Both the position numbers and the translations under genes were made by a program. Below are positions 31,419 through 43,422 of a stretch of DNA of 64,000 nucleotides, one piece after another (position 1 is the stretch's first letter; each line of letters opens with the position of its first letter). The notes under the pieces are model-generated. The model saw only the letters and a list, made by a program, of their open reading frames with translations, was not told where the DNA came from and did not search any database. The stretch comes from Candidatus Zixiibacteriota bacterium (lineage in GTDB: Bacteria > RBG-13-66-14 > B26-G2 > WVWN01): contig JAUWLW010000008.1 of NCBI GenBank assembly GCA_030613505.1, forward strand, positions 1-64,000, read 5' to 3'.

Positions 31419-32277
31419 CTCCGTCGGTAGAACGATCTGATTCTCTCCTTTTTAACCCGTCTTCGACGTCGCTTGCGAAGGCCAGCCGGTTAACGGTGAC
31501 GCGGCCTTCGACGCACACGCCGAACAACGCGCCGTAGCGCTTTGAGCCTTCCCGTCCTTCGACCTCTACGATTTTTACGTTACCCGTCTCAACTGGGCCG
31601 GGGATTCCGCGAACCGTTTCCGCCGCCCAAAGGCTCGCCGGACAGCTGGGGTGGCACAAAAACGTTACCCCGTCGTACTCAAAAGGCCGAGGTGGCACCA
31701 GGGCCGGCTTCCCCCGGGTGCCGTACGATACTGCCATCAAAACCCGGTCGCCCTCCTCGTCCACGGCGTCGAAGCCGAAAGAGCGGAAAAACGCTGCCGG
31801 CATATACGACCAGTCGTCGGCGGGATCCGCTCCGCGCCACGCCACCGTCGCGACTCCGCTATCGTTGCCGCGGGCATGGCGAATAACACCATCCATCAGC
31901 GCCCGCCCGACGCCCCGCCCAACGTACGGCCTCATCACCCACAGGCAATCGATGAAGAGATACCCCCTACCTTCCACCGGGTATAGCGTCTCCTCGATCG
32001 GCACGTACTCTAAAAGCCCCACCACTAAACCGTCCGCCAAAAGTGTCAGCTCGTCTCGGCTAACACGTTCGCCGCCGAAATCTATAAACCGCGGCGGCCG
32101 GGGCTCTATCGCTAAAACTACCTTAAGGCCGCGAGGCGCCATCTCCTGGAGCCAATGGCGACGACGCCTTTTTATTTCGCGGGTTTTCGCGTCCTTGCCG
32201 CGCCCCGCGCAAAAGGCCGCAACGTCGTCAAACTCCGTCGTCATCGCTGGCCTTACCTTTACGATTTTCCCCGTCAA
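31408..32277 (-). CDS. GNAT-family N-acetyltransferase-like protein inserted between atpD and atpC
   Basis: YLFIDCLWVMRPYVGRGVGRALMDGVIRHARG (acetyl-CoA-binding R/QxxGxG/A-like motif). Confidence 0.75.
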   Translation of the reverse strand: MTGKIVKVRPAMTTEFDDVAAFCAGRGKDAKTREIKRRRRHWLQEMAPRGLKVVLAIEPRPPRFIDFGGERVSRDELTLLADGLVVGLLEYVPIEETLYPVEGRGYLFIDCLWVMRPYVGRGVGRALMDGVIRHARGNDSGVATVAWRGADPADDWSYMPAAFFRSFGFDAVDEEGDRVLMAVSYGTRGKPALVPPRPFEYDGVTFLCHPSCPASLWAAETVRGIPGPVETGNVKIVEVEGREGSKRYGALFGVCVEGRVTVNRLAFASDVEDGLKRRESDRSTDGVDP

Positions 32278-32296
32278 AGCCGCCGCCCGTCAAATT

Positions 32297-35229
<2,933 letters not shown>

Positions 35230-35243
35230 ACCCCCGCCCCCTA

Positions 35244-35447
35244 TTACCCGCCGGCGCCGGTTTCGTTCGCCAATAAGACGCGGAGAACATCCCCCGGCAC
35301 CAAACGGTCGTTTAAGTGGACGCGGGCGGCGACGTCGACGCTCCTCATCAACTCCGCCGACGAATCGCCGATAGCGAACATATCGTATCGCTCGGCTTCG
35401 GCGAACCCAAGGTCGCCATTGTAATACGCACGGAATTTCACGGTCAT
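35244..35447 (-). CDS. Small hypothetical protein (67 aa) inside atp operon
   Basis: Lies between atpG and the 33739-35229 ORF, same strand; no recognised domain. Confidence 0.45.
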   Translation of the reverse strand: MTVKFRAYYNGDLGFAEAERYDMFAIGDSSAELMRSVDVAARVHLNDRLVPGDVLRVLLANETGAGG

Positions 35448-35475
35448 GTTACGTATACCTTACGACACCGATTTA

Positions 35476-36384
35476 CTAACGGAGGCTCTCCGCGGCCGAC
35501 GTAACCTCGATAAGCTCCTTCGTAATCGCCGTTTGACGCGCCTTGTTGTAATCAAGGGTTAGCGTCTGGAGCATATCTCCACAGTTCCGGGTCGCGGCCT
35601 CCATCGCCATCATACGAGCGCCGTGCTCCGAGCTCGTATGCTCCTGCAGGATACGCCAAACTTGAACGTTTACGTAAAGCGGCAAAAGCTCGTCGAGGAT
35701 GGTCTCGCTATCCGGTTCAAAGATATACTCCAAAAATTGGCACGCTTCGGGCACGACGTCTCCCGGGGACCCGACGGTTTCTTCCGGCAAGAGCATCTCC
35801 TCCAACCGGATAGGCAATACCGCCCGTACGCTCACCACCTGCGTTCCCGCCGAATAGTAATGGTGGTATAAAAAGTCGACGCGGTCGACGTCGCGGGCGA
35901 GAAAAGCCGTCGTCACCATCCGGCCTATAGCCCGCGCGTCGTCGTACGTTATCCCGCGGAAAAACCCTATATAGCTTTCCAGGACCGTAAACTTTTTACC
36001 GCGAAAGAAATCGTAACCTTTCTTGCCGACGCAAATCATGTCCGCATATTGGCCATAACGCGTCCGATGTTCCTCCTGATAAACCAGGGCGCGCCTGATG
36101 ACGTTAGAATTGAAGGGCCCGCATAATCCTCGGTTGGACGTCACTACCACCAGGATTGCGTTCTCGTCGCCGCGGTCCACCAAAAGCGGGTGGTAGGCCG
36201 GCTCGCCGCAAGTAGCCAGATGAGCGATAATCTCAGCCAGGTGGGCCGCGTACGGCCTCATCGCCATCAGCGCGGCTTGCGCGTTTCTGACCTTCACCGC
36301 GGAGACGGTCTTCATAGCCGCGGTTATCTCCCGTGTCTTCTCAACGGTACCGATGCGTTGTCGTACTGCCCGAAGCGTCGCCAT
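35476..36384 (-). CDS. atpG: ATP synthase gamma subunit
   Basis: ATLRAVRQRIGTVEKTREITAAMKTVSAVKVRNAQ; VVVTSNRGLCGPFNSNVIR; AMEAATRNCGDMLQTLTLDYNKARQTAITKELIEVTSAAESLR. Confidence 0.96.
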   Translation of the reverse strand: MATLRAVRQRIGTVEKTREITAAMKTVSAVKVRNAQAALMAMRPYAAHLAEIIAHLATCGEPAYHPLLVDRGDENAILVVVTSNRGLCGPFNSNVIRRALVYQEEHRTRYGQYADMICVGKKGYDFFRGKKFTVLESYIGFFRGITYDDARAIGRMVTTAFLARDVDRVDFLYHHYYSAGTQVVSVRAVLPIRLEEMLLPEETVGSPGDVVPEACQFLEYIFEPDSETILDELLPLYVNVQVWRILQEHTSSEHGARMMAMEAATRNCGDMLQTLTLDYNKARQTAITKELIEVTSAAESLR

Positions 36385-36911
36385 TATTTAACCGTTATCC
36401 ACCTCGCTGCGGTCCCGTCGGGCGGTTTTTGCCACTCGAGCCGGCTAACGTCCGGGTCGCCGCCCCGGCCTACAGGTGCGACGGCCGCGGCGTACGCGAA
36501 GCGGTAATCGCCGGCCGCCACTCCGGCTTTTATTTTAAGCTTTACGTCGGAAACGCCGCCCGAGAGCACTGACGACTCGTAATCGTCACGAGTGCGAAAA
36601 AAGTTCCACTCGTTACCGGGCCGCCCGCCCAACGGGCCGGCGTTGACCCCGTCCAAACGCCGAAGCTTTCCTTTGGCCGCGCCGCGGAAGGTCCCTTCCT
36701 TGACGTCGACGCCTTCCGGCAGCGATACCCCTAAGATACCGAATACGGGACCGTCCGCTCGAGCCGAAACGTCGGCGCGGACCAGCAACTTTACCTCGAA
36801 CGTCGAACCTGCGCTAACCTCCAACGGCTGGACGACGTCGACGATTTTTATGCAAGACGCCGACAGAAAAGTGACCGCTACGGTCGAGAACGTCATTACG
36901 AACCGCGCCAT
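36384..36911 (-). CDS. Small putative lipoprotein inserted between atpA and atpG
   Basis: TFLSASC lipobox, then IKIVDVVQPLEVSAGSTFEVKLLVRADV; termini abut or overlap atp genes. Confidence 0.65.
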   Translation of the reverse strand: MARFVMTFSTVAVTFLSASCIKIVDVVQPLEVSAGSTFEVKLLVRADVSARADGPVFGILGVSLPEGVDVKEGTFRGAAKGKLRRLDGVNAGPLGGRPGNEWNFFRTRDDYESSVLSGGVSDVKLKIKAGVAAGDYRFAYAAAVAPVGRGGDPDVSRLEWQKPPDGTAARWITVK

Positions 36912-36914
36912 AAC

Positions 36915-38474
36915 TTAAGCTCCCCCCGGTTCTGAAGCCCCCTCGCTTTCGACGGAAACGCCTTTCTGTCTTAGATAACCGGACACGAACGTCACGATAT
37001 CTTCGTTTAGCTTTTCGTGTACGTCGTCCGGCAAATCGCCGGTCTCCCTAATACGGCGGCCGTACTCCGGACGAACGGTCCTCATATACTCGAGGAATCT
37101 TTCGGCGCATTCGCCTACCATATTTAGGGGTACGTTATCCAGCGCGCCGGAAACCGCGGCGTTGATAACCAGGACTTGCTCGTCGACGGGCACGGGCGAA
37201 TATTGATCTTGTTTTAGAATTTCGACCAACCTCTCGCCGCGGCGAATTTGGTCTTGGGTCACTCTGTCCAGCTCGGTCCCGAATTGGACGAACTTTTCGA
37301 GCTCGCGGTACTGGGCGAGGTCGAGGCGCAACATACCGGCGACTTTCTTCATCGCCTTATTCTGCGCCTTGCCGCCTACGCGCGATACCGAAAGGCCCGC
37401 GTTTATCGCCGGCCTGATACCGGCGTAGAAAAGGTCGTCCTCGAGGTATATTTGGCCGTCGGTAATGGAGATAACGTTCGTCGGTATGTACGTAGAGAGG
37501 TCGCCGGCCTGCGTCTCTATTATGGGTAACGCCGTTAGAGACCCGCCGCCCATCTCGTCGGATAATTTAGCGGCGCGCTCAAGCAACCGCGAGTGCAGAT
37601 AGAAGACATCGCCCGGGTAGGCTTCGCGCCCGGGCGGCCTTCTTAAAAGCAGCGAAAGCTGGCGGTAAGCCCAGGCGTGCTTAGAGAGGTCGTCGTACAC
37701 GACGAGCGCGTGGCCGCCGTTATCGCGGAAGTACTCGCCCATCGCGCACCCGGCGTAGGGCGCGATATATTGCAGCGATGCAGTATCCGAAGCGCCGGCG
37801 TGGACCACCGTGGTGTAAGACATCGCGTCGTATTCTTCGAACGTCTTTATGACTTTAGCGACGGTGGAATTCTTCTGCCCAATGGCGACGTAGACGCAGA
37901 CGACGTCGGTATCCCGTTGATTTATGATGGCGTCGACGCAAATCGCCGTCTTTCCGATGCTGCGGTCGCCCAGGATAAGTTCGCGTTGACCCCGGCCGAT
38001 GGGCGTTATAGCATCTATGGCTTTTAACCCCGTCTGTAGCGGTTGGTCGACCGGCCGGCGCTGAACGACGTTCGGCGCCTTCCCCTCAAGGGGCAGGGTC
38101 TTGTCTCGGGAAACGGTACCCCGGCCGTCGAGAGGATCCCCGACCGGCGATACGACCCGGCCCAACAACGCTTCGCCCACCGGGACCTCGAGAATACGGC
38201 GCGTCGTGCGCGCGACGTCGCCCTCCTTTATAACGCGGTCGTCCCCCAGGACCACAACGCCTACGGTGGTCTCTTCCAGGTTCATGGCGATACCGTAAAC
38301 GCCACCACTGAAGAGAACCATTTCGTTGTACATCGCGTCTGAGAGGCCGTAGACGTGGGCGATGCCGTCGCCGACACTCGTTACGATCCCCGTCGTCGCA
38401 ACGTCGAGCTCTTTCCGATAACGGGCGATTTCCGTCTTAAGTATTTCGCTTATCTCGTCGGGGCTTATCCTCAT
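36915..38474 (-). CDS. atpA: ATP synthase subunit alpha
   Basis: [68 protein letters not shown] at 38474 preferred, overlapping atpH by 38 nt. Confidence 0.97.
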   Translation of the reverse strand: MRISPDEISEILKTEIARYRKELDVATTGIVTSVGDGIAHVYGLSDAMYNEMVLFSGGVYGIAMNLEETTVGVVVLGDDRVIKEGDVARTTRRILEVPVGEALLGRVVSPVGDPLDGRGTVSRDKTLPLEGKAPNVVQRRPVDQPLQTGLKAIDAITPIGRGQRELILGDRSIGKTAICVDAIINQRDTDVVCVYVAIGQKNSTVAKVIKTFEEYDAMSYTTVVHAGASDTASLQYIAPYAGCAMGEYFRDNGGHALVVYDDLSKHAWAYRQLSLLLRRPPGREAYPGDVFYLHSRLLERAAKLSDEMGGGSLTALPIIETQAGDLSTYIPTNVISITDGQIYLEDDLFYAGIRPAINAGLSVSRVGGKAQNKAMKKVAGMLRLDLAQYRELEKFVQFGTELDRVTQDQIRRGERLVEILKQDQYSPVPVDEQVLVINAAVSGALDNVPLNMVGECAERFLEYMRTVRPEYGRRIRETGDLPDDVHEKLNEDIVTFVSGYLRQKGVSVESEGASEPGGA

Positions 38475-39027
38475 AAACGGGCTCCTCGAAGCCGGCCGTT
38501 GCACCGGCCATAGTCTCCCGGATATCCTCTAAACGAGACGCCAACGTCCCGTCGATAACGTGGTCGCCGATGGTTAACCTTAACCCGCCGACTACGGCCT
38601 CGTCGACGACTGTTTCGATCTCAACGCGCTTCCCGGTGAGCCGCGCGAGCGCCGTCTTGAGCCGCTCCCGCAAACCCTCCGTTAGCGGCAGCGCGGTAGT
38701 TACCTCCACAGCTATGACCCCGGCGTCGCGACGGTAGGCCCGCAAGAAATCTTCGTAAATGGCCGGCAGCAGGATTAGGCGACCTTTCTCTATAAGGAAC
38801 TTTACGAAATCTCCGGTAAGTTCGTCGGCCACCAGCTCTTCTACCAATTTCACCTTGGCCTCTTCCGGGACCGCGGGATGCGCCAGCAACTCCTTAAGCT
38901 CGGCGCGCTCGACGAATAACTCCACGAAGGCAGCCAGGTACTCCAAGACTTCGGCCACTCTGCCTTGGGCAAAGCTGAGCTTATAAAACGCCCGGGCGTA
39001 GCGCCGTGCAATTATCGAATCTCGCAT
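38437..39027 (-). CDS. atpH: ATP synthase delta subunit
   Basis: [47 protein letters not shown]. Confidence 0.93.
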   Translation of the reverse strand: MRDSIIARRYARAFYKLSFAQGRVAEVLEYLAAFVELFVERAELKELLAHPAVPEEAKVKLVEELVADELTGDFVKFLIEKGRLILLPAIYEDFLRAYRRDAGVIAVEVTTALPLTEGLRERLKTALARLTGKRVEIETVVDEAVVGGLRLTIGDHVIDGTLASRLEDIRETMAGATAGFEEPVYEDKPRRDKRNT

Positions 39028-39034
39028 CTCGCAC

Positions 39035-39547
39035 CTAGGATTCCAGAGGCCGGTCGAAAGCCGTACGACCTTCCATCTCGGCTAAAAACTTCTCAGCGAG
39101 CTTACGCTCGCGCTTGGTAGTCCTGGTCTCCTCGAGGACTCGCCCCGCGATAGCAACGGCCATATCGGCCATCTCGCCCCGAATCCTCTCCACCGCCTGC
39201 GCCTCCTCGATGGCGATAAGCTCCTCGGCCTTATGTAGCAGGGCGTCGGCCTGGCGGCGCGTCTGCGTTAAGAGTTCCTCGCGGTGGCGGGCGGCTTCCT
39301 CGTTCACGCGCTTTAGGATGGCGGAGGCCTCCTCGCCAACCTCGGCCATTATTTTCTCGTATTTAGCCTGGAGTTCGTCGGCTTCGGCCCGGGCCGCCGC
39401 CGCGCGCGCCATGTCGCCTTCGATCCGCTCTCGCCTTTCCTTCAATATCGGCTCGAGGAGAGTCTTATATATTACCGTCACGCAAACGGTGAAGACGAGG
39501 AAGATACCGAGCTGATAGAAAAATATTACGACGTTAAATTCGAACAT
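39035..39547 (-). CDS. atpF: ATP synthase subunit b
   Basis: N-terminal TM helix, then long charged Ala/Glu/Arg-rich helix; operon position. Confidence 0.92.
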   Translation of the reverse strand: MFEFNVVIFFYQLGIFLVFTVCVTVIYKTLLEPILKERRERIEGDMARAAAARAEADELQAKYEKIMAEVGEEASAILKRVNEEAARHREELLTQTRRQADALLHKAEELIAIEEAQAVERIRGEMADMAVAIAGRVLEETRTTKRERKLAEKFLAEMEGRTAFDRPLES

Positions 39548-39554
39548 AAGAGAA

Positions 39555-39932
39555 CTAGCCCAACAACCCTTGTAGCGGGTTGGCGAAAATTAGGAGGATC
39601 GCGACGAAAAGGGTATAGATCCCCAGCGTCTCTATAAACACAACCGTGAGCAACATGGGGACGAAGAGTTTGCCCGAAGCTTCGGGTTGGCGAGCGATCC
39701 CTTGTAGCGCCGCGTTCGCGGTCACGGCTTGCGCCACCGCAGCCCCGGCCGCGGCAAAAGCCATACCCAGAACCGCGGCTACCAGCGTCCACGAAAAACC
39801 CTTCGCCGCCGTTTCTCGTAACGACATGGAAGGCTTTTCGGCGACCTCGCCCGTTTTTTCCGCGCCGAAAGCGGCGGCGGCGCCGAAAGCGAAGGTTATG
39901 ATCGCGAGCCACGTCAACGTTTTAATGGTCAT
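39555..39932 (-). CDS. atpE: ATP synthase subunit c with N-terminal signal-like extension
   Basis: ALQGIARQPEASGKLFVPMLLTVVFIETLGIYTLFVAILLIFANPLQGLLG; N-terminus MTIKTLTWLAIITFAFGAAAAFGAEKTG. Confidence 0.95.
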   Translation of the reverse strand: MTIKTLTWLAIITFAFGAAAAFGAEKTGEVAEKPSMSLRETAAKGFSWTLVAAVLGMAFAAAGAAVAQAVTANAALQGIARQPEASGKLFVPMLLTVVFIETLGIYTLFVAILLIFANPLQGLLG

Positions 39933-40003
39933 TACGCTCGAGCCTCCTTACGCATTACGTAACGTAAACCGAACCCTTCCAAGGCGGGTAACCGCGGTCG
40001 GGA

Positions 40004-40780
40004 TCAATGGTTCTCCTCGCCCCACCCCACGGCGGCGCCAAAGTATAGGATCGGCAAAAAAGCGAATATAAACGCCTGAAGGAAGCTTGTGAAAGCTACC
40101 AGCGCGTAAAAAACTGGCATCAACGTTACCGCCATAATGTATTCTATAAACGGCTCCATATTCAAAGCCGGGAATAGGACGTTAACGTTGGTCACGATAT
40201 TATTTACCACCGTCACGAACTGCTCTTCCCCGAAAATATTACCGTAAAGACGAATCGTGAGCGACATGGGGCGAGCGAATTCGCCGACGCTTTCCAACAA
40301 TACGAAAACGGGGCCTCCCACGATGAACGCGATCTTCGTCATACCCGCGAACGGGCCGGTCTTATGAAGGAGATACTTCCTTAACCCGAGTTCTCTAATG
40401 CCCACGTAAAAAGTCATCACGAACACGCATACCGCCATCGCCGCGTTCACGGCGATGTTAGTCGTCGGCGCGACGAACCCGGGGACCATCCCGAAGAGGT
40501 TAGCCACCAAAATAAACAAGAAAAGCGAAAGGCAAAACGGGAGATATTTCACGACCTTCGCCCCGCCGATATCGCGCAGGAAATACCGGCCCGTCTCGAC
40601 GACGAGCTCGAGGACCATTTGGGGAATACCGGGCCTAAGTTTCGCTTTGCGGCAAATCGAATAGAAGCCAACTAAGACCACGACGGCAACCAATATCGCG
40701 TGCGTCACGACGACGTTTTCGTGGTGGTGAAGGCCCGGGAGAGGCAAGCCCCATTCTAAACCTACTCTAAATTCTTCCAT
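40004..40780 (-). CDS. atpB: ATP synthase subunit a
   Basis: NLFGMVPGF; ESVGEFARPMSLTIRLYGNIFGEEQFV; LVAFTSFLQAFIFAFLPILYFG. Confidence 0.95.
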   Translation of the reverse strand: MEEFRVGLEWGLPLPGLHHHENVVVTHAILVAVVVLVGFYSICRKAKLRPGIPQMVLELVVETGRYFLRDIGGAKVVKYLPFCLSLFLFILVANLFGMVPGFVAPTTNIAVNAAMAVCVFVMTFYVGIRELGLRKYLLHKTGPFAGMTKIAFIVGGPVFVLLESVGEFARPMSLTIRLYGNIFGEEQFVTVVNNIVTNVNVLFPALNMEPFIEYIMAVTLMPVFYALVAFTSFLQAFIFAFLPILYFGAAVGWGEENH

Positions 40781-40783
40781 ACC

Positions 40784-41188
40784 CTAAGTAATCCCGGCCG
40801 CGCATCGTTCCCGGAGGCAATACAACACGACCAACGCCGGGCTGAACGTCGCGACGGCCACGGCGCCGAGGGCTACGGCCTGGGCCGACAAAGGGGTAAT
40901 CTGTAATAACGCGGCGATTAAAGCGAGCGGCAACAACGCTTTCGCCGTAAGAGCCAAGATACCCTTCAGTAACAAACGCTTTTTGCCCTGCGCCGCCGCG
41001 CGCGCTAGGATCACGGCGAACGTCGCGATCAAAATAAAATCGGCCGCGACAGCGCCTCCCCCCGCGAAAGCACCCACGGCCCAAGTACCGCCGCCATATA
41101 TACCGGCACCCGCAACGACCGCGGCCACGGCGGCGAGCAATCCCACAACGAAACCGAAGGGGTAACGTACCAGGCCTTTATCCGTCAT
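40784..41188 (-). CDS. AtpI/AtpR-like small membrane protein at head of atp operon
   Basis: ATG at 41188 (MTDKGLVRYPFGFVVGLLAAVAAVVAG...), four hydrophobic segments; overlaps atpZ-like stop by 4 nt. Confidence 0.65.
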   Translation of the reverse strand: MTDKGLVRYPFGFVVGLLAAVAAVVAGAGIYGGGTWAVGAFAGGGAVAADFILIATFAVILARAAAQGKKRLLLKGILALTAKALLPLALIAALLQITPLSAQAVALGAVAVATFSPALVVLYCLRERCAAGIT

Positions 41189-41421
41189 CGGAGCAAACGC
41201 GGGATCTCGCGGATCACGAGATAAACGGCCGCCGCGATTCCTAAAAAACCTAACACAAGTATAAATGCGGGCGTCGTCCCGAGCCATCGGTCGAGAAAAT
41301 AACCGCCGAAAAACCCGCCCAAAACGACCGCCATAAACAACCACCCTAAATTTATGGCGATCGCTGCGTTCCGTACGAAACGCTTTCTCCTGCCAGGCCC
41401 TTCCCGGTCGTTTTGCGACAC
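41185..41421 (-). CDS. atpZ: AtpZ/AtpI-type small membrane protein
   Basis: IAINLGWLFMAVVLGGFFGGYFLDRWLGTTPAFILVLGFLGIAAAVYLVIREIPRLLR. Confidence 0.75.
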   Translation of the reverse strand: MSQNDREGPGRRKRFVRNAAIAINLGWLFMAVVLGGFFGGYFLDRWLGTTPAFILVLGFLGIAAAVYLVIREIPRLLR

Positions 41422-41521
41422 GCCGTATCCCGTCCTGAAACCCGCGCAGATGGCCTAAACTTTCGGAAAATATAACATTTCGGCCGTTTAAACACAAGCG
41501 AAATTGATTAAGAAACGCCGT

Positions 41522-41547
41522 AAAAAAAGAGGGCTTGCGCCCTCTTT
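41522..41547 (-). terminator. Intrinsic terminator of beta-helix gene copy 1
   Basis: On minus strand AAAGAGGGC-GCAA-GCCCTCTTT-TTTT; same hairpin after copies 2 and 3. Confidence 0.9.
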
Positions 41548-41571
41548 ATCGCCCGCGGGTGATAGCGTTTG

Positions 41572-42315
41572 CTAGTTGAACAACGCCTTGACGCTACCGA
41601 ATGACGTCGGCACTATACTCGTAGAATACGGACGGGCGCCAATGTCCTTACCGCCTTCGCCGGCACCTCTACAGGGTGAACTCTCGGCGAGGTCGAAATC
41701 GTTGTTCTCGAAGTTTTCAAATAACGGGTCCTTGTGGATCTCGCCCGTGCCCGGTTTGGGAACAAAACTGTTCCACACGTGTCCTCAACCTACGCACAGG
41801 TACATGTAGTTCCCGCCGGGATTACTATCTACGTCGTTATACAGGATTGTAAGCGTAGGAGTGTTCTCGTGGCGCGCGACGCCGTATTTGACGTTACCCC
41901 AGATTATGTTGTTCTTGATGACGGCCGTCGAGCTCAACCAGACTACGACGCCCATGTTCCCTTTGCAAATCGTATTGCCTTCGATTAAGGCTTTAGCCCC
42001 TTCGTATACGGCTACCGCTCCGCTATACTCGTTGCAGTTGATAAGGCAGCAACCGGTGATATGAAGGTCCGTTCCGTATCCGGCGGCGTAAACCGAACCA
42101 TCCTTCAGATCGCACAACGCGCCGTTGCCGCGTATGCAAGACTTCTTACCCTTTAGTACGTCGCAACGACCCGTATATACCTCGTTAGGGTCAAGCACTA
42201 GAAGTTTGTCGTATCCTTCCCCAGGTCCCGCTTCGTCGTACGCTTGTTGGAGGGTCTTGGCAAACGTAACAGATACCGCAAGCGTTAGTGCCAACAATAC
42301 GACGGAGTAACGCAT
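41572..42315 (-). CDS. Candidate selenoprotein: secreted parallel beta-helix-like protein, copy 1; in-frame UGA at complement(41785..41787) read as Sec
   Basis: Signal peptide MRYSVVLLALTLAVSVTFA; ...ILYNDVDSNPGGNYMYLCVG-U-GHVWNSFVPKPGTGEIHKDPLFENFENNDFDLAESSPCRGAGEGGKDIGARPYSTSIVPTSFGSVKALFN. 744 nt in one frame; downstream half aligns with copies 2 and 3. Confidence 0.8.
41759..41774 (-). promoter_or_regulatory. SECIS-like stem-loop 3' of UGA, copy 1
   Basis: Minus strand: UGA-N10-GGAACA-GUUU-UGUUCC; 6-bp perfect stem, loop at +17 with G first. Confidence 0.7.
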
Positions 42316-42409
42316 TTTTATCGACCTCCTTTTTACTACTTTTACCCTCTTTACGAACCGCGCCGGTTACAACGATTTTAATCACGGCCCGTACGAAATA
42401 CTCTAATTA

Positions 42410-42438
42410 TTTATAACATCGGCCCAGTCTCAAGACAA
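42410..42438 (-). promoter_or_regulatory. Sigma70-like promoter of copy 1
   Basis: Minus strand TTGTCT-N17-TATAAA upstream of AAGGAGGTCGATAAAAATG. Confidence 0.65.
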
Positions 42439-42462
42439 GCTAAATCGACACGTAATAACAGT

Positions 42463-42488
42463 AAAAAAGAGGGCTTGCGCCCTCTTTT
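42463..42488 (-). terminator. Intrinsic terminator of copy 2
   Basis: Minus strand AAAAGAGGGC-GCAA-GCCCTCTTTTTT. Confidence 0.9.
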
Positions 42489-42510
42489 TAAGCGCGAGTG
42501 CGTCAACTTG

Positions 42511-43239
42511 TTATTTGAAAGACGCTTTTACGCAGCCCAGCGAAGCCGGCGCTACACCCGTACCGTACGGCCGGCCACCCATGTCTTTACCGTTCTCGCC
42601 AGCGCCTTTACAGGGCGAATTCTCCGCGAGGTCGAAATCGTTGTTGTTGTAATCCTCGAAGAGAGGATCTTTATGTATTTCGCCTGTACCCGGTTGTGGA
42701 AGGAAACTTTTCCACGTACCGCCACCTCAACCGGGGCACCAATACATATAGTTCCCTTTGGCGTTATTGTCCAAGTCGTTGTAGAGAATCGTCGGTGACG
42801 AGGTCTCGTCCCGGGTGATGCCGTAGTCGTTACCCCATATAATATTATTTTTGATCGTCGCCTGGCCTTGCCAAACCCTAACGCCCATCTCGCTCTTGCA
42901 TATCGTATTACCATCCACCAAGGCTTTGGCGCCGTTGTCGGCCCCAATCGCTACACCGCCGTTTATCAAACAACAGCCCGTAATCACGAGTTCGGTACCG
43001 GCTTGCGACGCGCACACCTGGCCATTCTTCGGGTCGATCAACGCGCCGTTGCCGCGGATGCAAGATTTCTTGCCCTTTAATACATCGCAACGACCCGTAT
43101 ATACCTCGTTAGGGTCAAGCACTAGGAGTTTGTCGTACCCTTCGCCCGGAGGCGCCGCGTCGTACGCCTCTTGGAGAGACTTCGCCCACGCCGCGGGCGT
43201 AACGAGCGCCAGAGCTACGATAAATGCTATATAGCGCAA
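42511..43239 (-). CDS. Candidate selenoprotein: secreted parallel beta-helix-like protein, copy 2; in-frame UGA at complement(42727..42729) read as Sec
   Basis: Signal peptide MRYIAFIVALALVTPAAWA; ...NNAKGNYMYWCPG-U-GGGTWKSFLPQPGTGEIHKDPLFEDYNNNDFDLAENSPCKGAGENGKDMGGRPYGTGVAPASLGCVKASFK. 729 nt in one frame. Confidence 0.8.
42696..42715 (-). promoter_or_regulatory. SECIS-like stem-loop 3' of UGA, copy 2
   Basis: Minus strand GUGGAA-AAGUUUCC-UUCCAC at +12 to +31 after UGA (alternative GGAA-AAGU-UUCC). Confidence 0.65.
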
Positions 43240-43319
43240 CGTCTATCACCTCCTTTGCCGTCGTCTTCTTCAGACTCAACAACGTTCAACGCGTTTACCT
43301 AATCGCGCGTGTTTATTAA

Positions 43320-43347
43320 ACTATAACATCTCCCCTTTTAAAAACAA
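43320..43347 (-). promoter_or_regulatory. Sigma70-like promoter of copy 2
   Basis: Minus strand TTGTTT-N16-TATAGT. Confidence 0.55.
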
Positions 43348-43372
43348 GGTAATTAACCCTACTTACCCCAAG

Positions 43373-43400
43373 AAAAAAAGAGGGCTTGCGCCCTCTTTTT
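43373..43400 (-). terminator. Intrinsic terminator of copy 3
   Basis: Minus strand AAAAAGAGGGC-GCAA-GCCCTCTTTTTTT. Confidence 0.9.
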
Positions 43401-43422
43401 CGTTCCGGAACTATTGGCGTTC

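Noticed and set aside
40784-41497. 237-aa ORF MCLNGRNVIF...
   Set aside because: Its N-terminal part is out of frame over the atpZ-like gene; the likely real start is ATG at 41188.
41572-41778. Listed 68-aa ORF MWNSFVPKPG... as an independent gene
   Set aside because: It starts at an internal GTG (Val codon of the read-through protein) with no conserved start in copies 2 and 3; it is the 3' part of copy 1.
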